A program made the translations under genes and the position numbers. 64,000 nucleotides of DNA from Calocera cornea HHB12733 (Eukaryota; Basidiomycota; Dacrymycetes; Dacrymycetales; Dacrymycetaceae): positions 3,468 to 67,467 of the forward strand of contig KV424023.1 in NCBI GenBank assembly GCA_001632435.1. The letters are read 5' to 3'. The notes beneath the pieces were generated by a model. That model was not told the DNA's origin. It searched no databases and saw nothing but the letters and a program-made list of their open reading frames with translations. Positions 56,104 through 64,000 of this stretch are shown here, piece by piece; the first letter of the stretch is position 1, and each line of letters begins with the position of its first letter.

Positions 56104-57505
56104 ATGGCAGCAGCAGAGCGCAACGAGTTCAAGCGGCTCGTCAAGGACCTGCTCGACTCGTCAAAGGGGCCCAAACATTCCGTGCGCCCTTTCTTGCCGA
56201 AAAACCTTGTGCGCGGGCAGGGGTATACTCACGCGTTTCTTTCGAGGTAGGATACGGTCGGGCTGCTGCTCAAGCTCAAGAATCATGCGGTGAACGAGGA
56301 GCTGCTCAAGGTGCGTCTTTTTCTAACGGACGACTTCTTCCTTCCTTCCTACTTTCGGCTCCCACTTCCCACTGCCTCTTCATCCTATCCATCCTTATCC
56401 ATCATGTTCCCATGATCTTGCATCGGCATGACTGACACCCCGTGCGCTGCAGGAGACCAAAGCGGGGCTCGCGGTCGGCAAGCTGCGCTCGCACGCCAAC
56501 AGCGGCGTCGCGGACGCGGCGAAGGACGTGGTGCGCAAGTGGAAGTCCGAGGTCGAGGGGCAGAAGAAGGCTGGCGGCTCCGGCTCCGGCTCCGGGGCCT
56601 CCCCAGCCGCCGCTAAGAAGGTTGCCCCCGGTACGTTGCCCCGTCCTTATTAACCTTACCTACTTGCGCTCGGCCCTGACGCATACACGCAGCGAAGCCG
56701 ACGGTGCAGACGAGTGTCTCCCCGGCGCAGGGGAGCAAGTCCCCCGCGCCGGCCACCGCGGGCCCGCACACGCCCCTCTCGCCCGGGGCGCTGCGGACGA
56801 GCAAGACGGACGGGGTGAAGCTGGACGAGTCGGGCGACGACACCCGCGACAAGTGTATCCTCATGCTCTACGATGCGCTGGCGAGCGACAGTACTGCGCG
56901 TGCGTGCCTGTCCCATGCCGTCCCTTCCCGCTCCATCAGTCCCCGGCGATCCTGACTGACGTGTGGCCCATACAGCCGCGGACCAGATCCTCGCGAGCGC
57001 GCGCAAGATCGAGGCGCAAGTGCTCACGCAGGCGAACGGCAACTCCGGCAACCCGTACCGGAGCAAGATCCGCAGCCTGTACCTCAACCTGAAGGAGAAG
57101 ACAAACCCGGGGCTGAGGGAGGCGGTCGTCAGCGGGGACCTGAGCGTCAAGAGGCTGTGTACGATGAGTGTGCAGGTGCGTGCTGTCCGTTTGGTCTGCA
57201 CCGCTCGTGGTGCGAAGAGGGGGGGGGGGGGGGGCTAGCTAGGTACAGTATGAGCATGCGCTGACGTGCCGGTGTAGGACATGGCCTCCGAGGAGCGCAA
57301 GGCCGAGGCGAAGCGGATCGAGGAGACGAACCTGTTCAAGGCCAAGGGCGCGGAGGAGGCCGGCGCGGAGACGGACGCGTTCAAGTGCTTCAGGTGCGGC
57401 CAGCGCAAGACGCGCTACACCCAGGCGCAGACGCGCAGTGCCGACGAGCCCATGACGACCTTTGTCACGTGTGTCAATTGCGGGAATAGGTGGAAGTTCT
57501 CCTAG
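56104..57505 (+). CDS. DST1: Transcription elongation factor TFIIS
   Basis: A multi-exon gene from MAAAERNEFKRLVKDLL to GNRWKFS. Domain I (LW/TFIIN) spans the first exons (TVGLLLKLKNHAVNEELLK, GLAVGKLRSHANSGVADAA). Domain II follows DKCILMLYDALASDST (RSKIRSLYLNLKEKTNPGL, LSVKRLCTM). Domain III is the zinc ribbon: CFRCGQRKTRYTQAQTRSADEP then FVTCVNCGNRW, with the acidic Asp-Glu hairpin intact. The factor binds stalled RNA polymerase II and stimulates cleavage of the backtracked transcript. Two partial relatives of its zinc ribbon lie just downstream. Confidence 0.95.
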
Positions 57506-58633
57506 GCGGCGGGCGCGGGCGCACTTGCCAGTGCTGTACAGTACAGACGTGAGGGGGGGCGGCTGCGACTGTCCCGTCTGCCAGTGGCCGGGTCGCTCAT
57601 ACCGAGGTTTCCTACGGCCGCGGGGGCCTGCTGTATTCCATAATTTCACGCTTCAGTTTCCCATTCCCACTCTGTCCATCTCTGCGCGTCTGCCTACGTG
57701 AAGTGTACAGTGAGGGAGGAAGGCAGCTGCATATATGTAAGACTGTCAGTCATTTTCCTCTTCATGGTCAGGCGGGTGTGTCGGGTTGTTGTACTGTATG
57801 TACTGTACGGCCATATAGCCACTTTGGCGACCAGAGCCCAGCTGCATGCATAGCAGTACTGTGGAGTACAGTAGCCCACTGCTGACCAACTCCTACAGGT
57901 CTATACAATGACTCGCTTTGATCACAAGCATACGCGTCTACAGTACGTCCTCGCCCACCCCGCCCAGCATCCTCAGTGCTCACTCCTCCTGCCAGGCAGC
58001 CGATGACTCACACCGTTGCCATGTATGTACTGTACTCAGCTATGACTTCGCCCATCCGTCACCATGCACGCGCGGTATGATTGTGTGCCTTTGCTAGTCG
58101 GGGGGTTGACGGGGGAGGCAGCTTGACGTGGGCAGGGGGCTGGGGAGGTCGTTCGAACACCGTGACTGTCCTGGGTGAGGGAGGCGTTGGCGTACTTGCT
58201 TCGTTGAGACGTTGGACTGCTCGTTCATCAGCTCACAACCCATCTATCTGCAGCCAAGAGAAGGGAGCGTGTGATACCACGCAGGCGCCTCAGGTGCCTT
58301 TTTCGCCTTGTATTGCGGACCTTGCAGTGTGTGGCCAGTGACCAATCTTTCCGTGCAGAAAGCTGTCCGCGGCGAGCACCGTGTGGAGGACGCTGTCGGG
58401 CACCTGAGCGGGATTAAACTGCATGGACAGCACAGTCCTCAGGGAGCGTGGGACAGGTTGAGGTCGGGTAGAGAGGAGGTGACCGCGAGCGAAGGTCCGA
58501 CCGAGATCCCGAGTGCCCCTCCGAAGGGCGGGCAGCACCAAGTCGGCCCCCGGAAGCCGCTACCGGCGCAGGCGACGAGACCGCGCCAAAGCAGCTGGTC
58601 GGGTTCACGGCAGAGGGTATAGAGCAGTGGGGT
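57506..58633. other. Spacer with TACTGTAC words
   Basis: No full gene is visible. The words TGTACAGTACAG (57535-57546), TGTACTGTATGTACTGTACGG (from 57789), AGTACTG/AGTACAGTA (57853-57872), CTACAGTACG (57939) and TGTACTGTACTC (58027) cluster here. Near 58520-58620 the DNA upstream of the next zinc-ribbon copy could be a decayed piece of the duplicated TFIIS gene, but no frame proves it. Confidence 0.5.
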
Positions 58634-58774
58634 ATGGCGACGGACGCGTTCAAGTGCTTCAGGTGCGGGGAGCGCAGGACGCGGTATAGGCTCGCCCAGA
58701 CGCGTAGTGCCGATGAGCCCATGACAACCTTCGTGACTTGCGTCATTTGCGGGAACGAGTGGAAGCTCTCGTAG
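58634..58774 (+). CDS. TFIIS zinc-ribbon duplicate, 46 aa
   Basis: A short frame, MATDAFKCFRCGERRTRY ... RSADEPMTTFVTCVICGNEWKLS, is very close to the last 45 residues of the TFIIS gene 1.1 kb upstream. All four Zn-binding Cys and the Asp-Glu pair are kept. Domains I and II are missing, so it cannot bind the polymerase as TFIIS does, unless an upstream exon exists. It may be a partial tandem duplicate that is still expressed, or a young gene fragment. Purifying selection on the ribbon seems likely, because nucleotide changes outnumber residue changes. Confidence 0.6.
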   Translation: MATDAFKCFRCGERRTRYRLAQTRSADEPMTTFVTCVICGNEWKLS

Positions 58775-59158
58775 AGAGGCAATCCGGGAGGCGGATCATA
58801 CGTGTCGTGGCGGTATCGAGGTAGCTGTAGACAGTCGTTTTGTGACAGTTCTTCTTGCAGAATGCTTATCCTTGCGGACTTGTAAGGTTGTACGCAGTGT
58901 GGCTCACGCCCACATGTCTGCAAGCCGCAGCGCGCTTGCGCAGCAATTGCCGCAGCTTGAAAGTGCGGCGCAAGCCATCAGAGCCCTCACTAACAATATC
59001 AGCGTAACGAAAGAGGAAGTTCTGCCTGTAAAGCTCCGGACAGCAAAGTACGATGTGTATAAAAGAGCCTGACGCATGTCTCGGAGCCCAGGGACCAACA
59101 AGATAGCTTAACGCGATTCGCAAGGTGGCCTTGCCTCGAGCCAGTCTCCACGAGCAAC

Positions 59159-59537
59159 ATGGACAGCGACCTGGTCACCCAGCTTCAATATTCTGCGAAG
59201 GAAGGACAGGTGAGTGGCTCTCGTGAGAGCACACGGCATCGGGCGTATGGATTGCAGTCTCATGAAGCATGCATCCCAGGAACGCCAGGATGAGGAGACG
59301 TCAGGGACGACTCAGACGGCGACCCTTCATATTGTCACAGTCAAGGAGGACGAAAAAGCAGAGATAGAGACCACGAGCACCAGTGACATCGTCAAGGCCG
59401 CCGAAGAGCCCAAGTGTGCCCGATGCGGAAGACGCAAGGCCCACATGACCGAGTTTGGCGAGCGCAGCAAGTTCGAGTCGTGGAGGAGGTTCCCGACTTG
59501 TGTCGACTGTGCAAACGGGTTCATGTTCGTCTTGTAA
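59159..59537 (+). CDS. Divergent TFIIS-type zinc-ribbon protein, 102 aa
   Basis: Exons 59159-59209 and 59280-59537 join in phase (GTGAGT...TCCCAG). MDSDLVTQLQYSAKEGQ is followed by an acidic middle (VKEDEKAEIETTSTSD) and a C-terminal ribbon with CARCGRRKAHMTEFG and FPTCVDCANGFMFVL. Cys spacing follows the TFIIS ribbon, but the acidic dipeptide of the cleavage hairpin is gone. It is the third ribbon in a row, so I infer further divergence of the same duplication. Function is unknown; it could act as a competitor or adaptor. Confidence 0.6.
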
Positions 59538-59742
59538 ATTCACCGTCAGGATGTTTGATATGCTTGTATATTTGTGAGGCGATATTGTTGCTTGGATAGT
59601 TAGTGTTGAATCCAGAACATGACAGCTCCGACTCGACTATGCTTGTCGAGTTCGGCTCCGGACGATCGACTCCGAAAGTCCCTGAAAAGCCTCGACATTT
59701 TGGCCCCGCAGCGCCCGTCCGCGCTGCCCAACTCATACGACC

Positions 59743-61368
59743 ATGGCCACCGCGACAGAAGGGCAGCTGCCCCCCCTCTCGGGCCTCTTGGCCTCCTCGT
59801 CAAGGCGCACAGCTGCCATATTCGCCTCGTCTTCTGTTCCGGCGCTGTCGGATGAACTCAGGTGCGTTTCTGTGCGTTGAAGGAGGGACGAAAGCTGATG
59901 AGCCCGGCAGCTCACGCGCCAAGTTGGCGGTCAAGATCTCGAGCGAGTACGAGGCCGTGCGCGAGCTTCCGATAGGGCTTAGGCAGCAGCAGGGACCTCA
60001 GGCTCCTAGGCCGCCGAAGGCGATTGAGGGCCGTGAGTGATGATCTTATGCAGTGCAGTGTTGGGAAGCTGACGACTCCGGAATAGCGCCGCAGGAGACC
60101 ACGAGGCTTATTGAGGCTGCCGCGGGGTCGACGGCACCTCAAGCTGCATTGACGCTTGCCCCTACCTCTGTGAGTCTTGATCTATTGCTATAATACGGTG
60201 ACACTTTGCTCACAGAAGTTGCAGACCCAAACCCCTCTTCACCGTGCGCTCTCAGTGCGGAAACAACAACGCGAAATAAAGCCCGACTACCACCCTCAGT
60301 GGCGCCTCTCGCGGGTCATCTCCGGTCATTTAGGCTGGGTACGCAGCGTCGCCGTCGAGCCGGGCAACAAGTGGTTCGCGACCGGCGCAGGCGACAGGGT
60401 CATCAAGATCTGGGACCTGGCAAGCGGGGAGCTGAAGATCTCGCTCACGGGGCATATCTCGACCGTGCGCGGGCTGGCGGTATCGCCGAGGCATCCGTAT
60501 TTGTTCTCGTGTGGGGAGGATAAGATGGTCAAGTGTTGGGATTTGGAGGCGAATAAGGTTATTAGGCACTATCATGGGCATCTGTCGGGTATATATGCAC
60601 TTGCGTACGTTTTCCATTACTGTCTCCTACCAAAAATGACGACTGACGAGGGCCACAGTCTCCATCCAACATTAGATCTTCTTGTCACTAGCGGTCGTGA
60701 TGCTTCAGCGCGTCTATGGGACATGCGAACAAAAGCCCAAATCCATGTCCTCTCCGGGCACACCGCGACCGTCGGCGCCCTCTTGACGGCACCCGTCGAC
60801 CCGCAAGTCATCACTGGGTCGATGGACTCAACAGTAAAGTGAGTTACCTTATAACGCCGACGGTGTACATGCTGACCATATATTCAGATTATGGGACATT
60901 ACCGCAGGCAAGGCGATGATGACGCTCACGCACCACAAGAAGTCCGTCCGGGCACTCGCTATGTCTCCGTCCGAATTCTCCTTCGTCTCTGGCTCCGCCG
61001 GCGGCAACAACATCAAGAAGTTCAAACTCCCCGGCGGCGAGCTCGTCTACACCTGCAAAGGGCACGAGGCGATCATCAACGCCATGTCGGTAAATGCGGA
61101 CGGGGTGCAGTTTTCGGGCGGTGATAACGGCAGCCTGACCTTCTGGGACTACAAGACCGGCTTGCCCTTCCAGCACATGGACGACATCCCCCAGCCGGGC
61201 AGTCTGGATGCCGAGGCAGGCGTGTTCTGCTCGACGTTTGACATGACGGGGACGAGGTTGATCACTGGTGGGGCGGATAAGACGATCAAGGTGCGTCGTG
61301 TTTTGCCAAATTGTGAGGCACGTTTGCTGACCTGCCATCTGCAGATTTACGCCGAGCGGACTCAATGA
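59743..61368 (+). CDS. prp46: Pre-mRNA-splicing factor Prp46/PLRG1 (WD40)
   Basis: A multi-exon gene from [16 protein letters not shown] to IYAERTQ. A short N-terminal region leads to [16 protein letters not shown], the classic entry to the PRL1/PLRG1 propeller. Repeats follow: [20 protein letters not shown] ... [116 protein letters not shown]. The protein is a core subunit of the NineTeen (Prp19) complex in the active spliceosome. The last exon is only 27 nt. Introns are about 50 nt. Confidence 0.95.
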
Positions 61369-61701
61369 GCTTCCACGTAGTGCAGCGCGTTGCCTTTCTA
61401 CTGTATCTTAGACAGAGTGTATGATAATGCATGGAAGACTGCGACGTCCCTAGTTGCATGTCAACGCGGGGATCAATAGATTGAACAAATAAGGCAAATC
61501 TACAACAATCAGCATTAGATGTAGCTTGCATTCTTCGTTGCTTCGCCGCAGCGCCATACTAGGGCGTGTACTACAGCCCTGACCACAACCGACGTCAGTG
61601 CCACCGGGCCACAGGGACCCTCCATCATCTGTGCCCCTCCTCAAACGCCCTTGAAACTTGCCCCTCCCTTCCTCCCTCCCTCCAGCTCCTCCCGCCCCGT
61701 C

Positions 61702-63163
61702 ATGTCCGTCTCCAACAACCCGTTCGCCCCACCCGGCACGCAGTACGTGCACCCTGATGTGCAGGCGGCAGCATACCAGTATCCCGACATCTCCGGCGGG
61801 TCGTACTCCCAGCCAGCGTACCAGCAGCAGCAGTACTCTGGCCAGCAGCAGCAACAGCAGCCTCAGTACCTCTCCCAGTCTACTGGAACCTCTGGTATAT
61901 ACGGGCAACAGCAGCCACAGTACACCCAGCAGGTACAGCAACCCCAGCAGACCCAGCAGTGGAGCTACGCCTCTGGCTCGGCCCTGACCGGCATGCCGAC
62001 CGGCCAGTCGCTCTCGGCCCAGGGCAGCGGCTTGTACGGCCAGCAGCAGTATGCCGTGCAGCCGCAGCCGCAGCCGCAGGTGCAGTCATATGGCGGGGTA
62101 GACATGAGTGGGATGGGCATGCAGCAGTACGGAGGGTACCAGAACGGCGGGTACGGGTACGCTGGCACGGGCGCTGGCGCGTCGCACGCTGCTCCGAACC
62201 CCGCTGTTGCTGCCTTCGACCCCCTCTCTCAGCAGCAGCAGCAGCAGCAGCAGCATCAACAACAGCAGCAGCCGTCCGGGTACCACCAGTCGCAGCCTCA
62301 GCTCCAGCAACAGCAGCGACAGGAGCCCGTCAAAATGCAGCCTGGGCTCACCCCCACCATTTCCAACTATGGCGCGCCCGACTCGAAGTACAACGAGCAC
62401 CCGAGACAGCTCGTGCTCCGCACCAAGCAACAGCTCGAGTCGTTTGACAAGAGCGCGTGGAAGAACCTCGTTGAGTGCGTCGAGGCGCTGCGGGAGGCGT
62501 GGCAGGCTAGGAAGGCGTACCTTGACCAGCTACCGAAGCAGTGGCCCGGCATACATATCGACGTCCCGGCGAAGATGAAGGAGGCTACCGAGCATATTGG
62601 TATGCATTACAACTCTAATTCTCCGCTTTATTGACGTATTGACTGCTCCTTTAGACGGCATCACCGCCGTCCGCTGGCAGCTGGCCGAGATCCAGAACAG
62701 CTACCAGCTCTCGCACGACACCGTCTCGCGCAACCGAGTGAGAGAGCAGCTGAACGCGGGGTTCAAGTCTCTCCCCGACTGGCCAGAGCGCACCGACGAG
62801 CTGCGCAACTCGCTCCCCGAGCTGCTGGCCCAGCAGCGCATACCGCCCAATGCGCTCAGCCCTCCTCCGCCGTCGCCGCTCGGCTCGCTCCCGCCGCAGC
62901 AGTATGGGCAGCAGCAGTATCAGCCCCAGCAGCAGCAGTATCAGCCTCAGCCTCAGCCTCAGCAGCAGTATGGGGTGATGCAGATGCCTGTTCAGCAGCA
63001 GCAGCAGCAGCCCCAGGGGCAGCAGGCTACGATGTGGACGCCCCAAGGACAACTCACGCTGCAGCAATATCAGCAGCTCAACATGCAACAACAGCAGCAA
63101 CAGCAACAGCAGATGATGGGGCAGTATGGTGTCCAGGCCGCCCCGCAGTATGGCTGGCGATGA
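61702..63163 (+). CDS. Gln-rich protein with conserved helical core
   Basis: Exons 61702-62599 and 62655-63163 join in phase to 468 residues. The first 210 residues are Gln/Tyr/Gly-rich and prion-like, with Gln runs near residues 48-55 and 175-195. The middle (YNEHPRQLVLRTKQQLESF ... WQARKAYLDQLPKQWPGIH, spliced to DGITAVRWQLAEIQNSYQL) is helical and looks conserved. A second Gln-rich tail follows. The core may mediate assembly while the Gln-rich ends favour condensates, but I recognise no family. Confidence 0.7.
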
Positions 63164-63584
63164 GGAGCTTTCAATCTGCCTGTTGGGTAACTTTGGGGCG
63201 CGGTTTACGAATCTCACGTCCTCTCTCCGCTCTCTGCCTTGTTTCTATGCTGCTTGATACTGCGACATCGCTGTTGTACACGATACCTTTGCAATCCCCT
63301 GCCGAGCTTCCATCTATAACGTGTGTTGTAACGAATATATCCGATTCAAAACTGCGTTGTCGTCTTCTCACAAAGGGGATCGGCGGTGACCGTTGGCGTA
63401 ATGTAGCAGTCGGCCCGAACGCAATGATGGTCCCTGTATGCGCATGCGACCAGACCTCCGGCATCGCTATCGCGGTGCTGACACGTTCCCTGACCACGTC
63501 GACCATCCCGCCGTTGTCCAATACATTATTAGCCCCCAAACGGCTTCAGCAGGGCTGTTTGAAGCTTGCTGGAACTCCAGAAGG

Positions 63585-64000
63585 ATGGACATCGCCGATC
63601 TCTTGTGTGAGCCTGCGCCATCAACGAGCGGGCAGTCCTCGCTGGACGAGGTGCGTAATGCCCGCATGACCTGATGCATACCCGGCTAACCATACTCAGG
63701 GCGTCCTCCGTCTCCTCCCCCCACCCATCCCCTCCTCCCGTCATTCTCCAATGCCCGACCTCCGCTCGGAGCGGGACAACCTCCTCGCGGACGCCATCGA
63801 GCTCGCCGACACGCTCACGGCGATGCTGGAGCAGATCGAGCCCCGGCGATCGATGATCAGCACTTCGGGGCGGGAGCTCAAGCCAGGCGCAGTGCTGCAT
63901 ACCACACACATGCTCGAGTCGAAGCTGCACCGAAGAGTGCAGCGCATCAACGAGCGGAGGAACGATGCCCTCGCGCCTGTGAGCCGGCTGCCCGACGACG
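63585..64000 (+). CDS. 5' part of an unknown gene, cut by the window end
   Basis: Exon 1 (63585-63650) gives MDIADLLCEPAPSTSGQSSL followed by DE. A GTGCGT...ACTCAG intron leads to exon 2, which starts GVLRLLPPPIPSS and continues with a coiled-coil-like stretch (SERDNLLADAIELADTL, AMLEQIEPRR, LHRRVQRINERRNDAL). The frame is open at 64000. No family is recognised; the N-terminal acidic/Ser-rich segment fits a nuclear protein. Confidence 0.55.

Overview
The window reads as nuclear DNA of a GC-rich filamentous basidiomycete, most likely an Agaricomycete. The introns are 41-80 nt with GTRNGY donors and CTRAY-type branch sites. The housekeeping genes (beta-tubulin, SUMO, TFIIS, Prp46/PLRG1, a bromodomain protein, oxalate decarboxylase) are of fungal type. 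The central transposon belongs to a class that is abundant in mushroom-forming fungi.

Layout: (1) 1-8463 is left host flank. It has non-coding, repeat-rich DNA to 2.8 kb, one large low-complexity membrane protein gene (2801-7111) and a gene-poor spacer. (2) 8472-27627 is a complete 19,156-bp DNA transposon. It is bounded by the 8-bp target-site duplication TCGTTGAC (8464-8471 and 27628-27635) and by roughly 165-bp terminal inverted repeats. (3) 27636-64000 is right host flank. Its genes encode an Sfp1-like zinc-finger factor, a ZIP metal transporter, an F-box protein, two tandem SUMO precursors, oxalate decarboxylase, beta-tubulin, a bromodomain protein, a mucin-like membrane protein, a Ser/Pro-rich protein, a MARVEL-like protein, an Eos1-like protein, TFIIS plus two zinc-ribbon derivatives, Prp46/PLRG1, a Gln-rich protein, and the 5' part of an unknown gene.

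The transposon is the main discovery. Its largest gene (10625-16077, minus) splices through 12 exons, all phases consistent, into one 1606-residue polypeptide. The N-terminal half is a KDZ (Kyakuja-Dileera-Zisupton) DDE transposase with a CxC1-like cysteine cluster. The C-terminus is a Ulp1/C48 SUMO-protease domain. Four further genes of unknown family can be assembled inside it: a 314-aa protein (plus), a 1053-aa protein (minus), a 735-aa protein (minus) and a small basic 155-aa protein (plus). Three sequence layers lie over the element. First, about 60-70 copies of a GGCTGGCCGGC-type palindromic motif are scattered along its whole length, very often inside introns. Second, a CCAGATCTGG palindrome is present in both terminal repeats and again as a six-site cluster in the only divergent promoter, between the transposase gene and the 314-aa gene. 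Third, the left 2 kb holds captured, amplified and mutually inverted fragments of a host hsp90 gene.

In the flanks, two local duplications stand out: two adjacent SUMO genes with the same exon plan and both with Gly-Gly ends, and a three-member run of TFIIS-type zinc ribbons. Coordinates of spliced genes give the span from start to stop codon. Exon positions are listed where I could fix them by reading phase.
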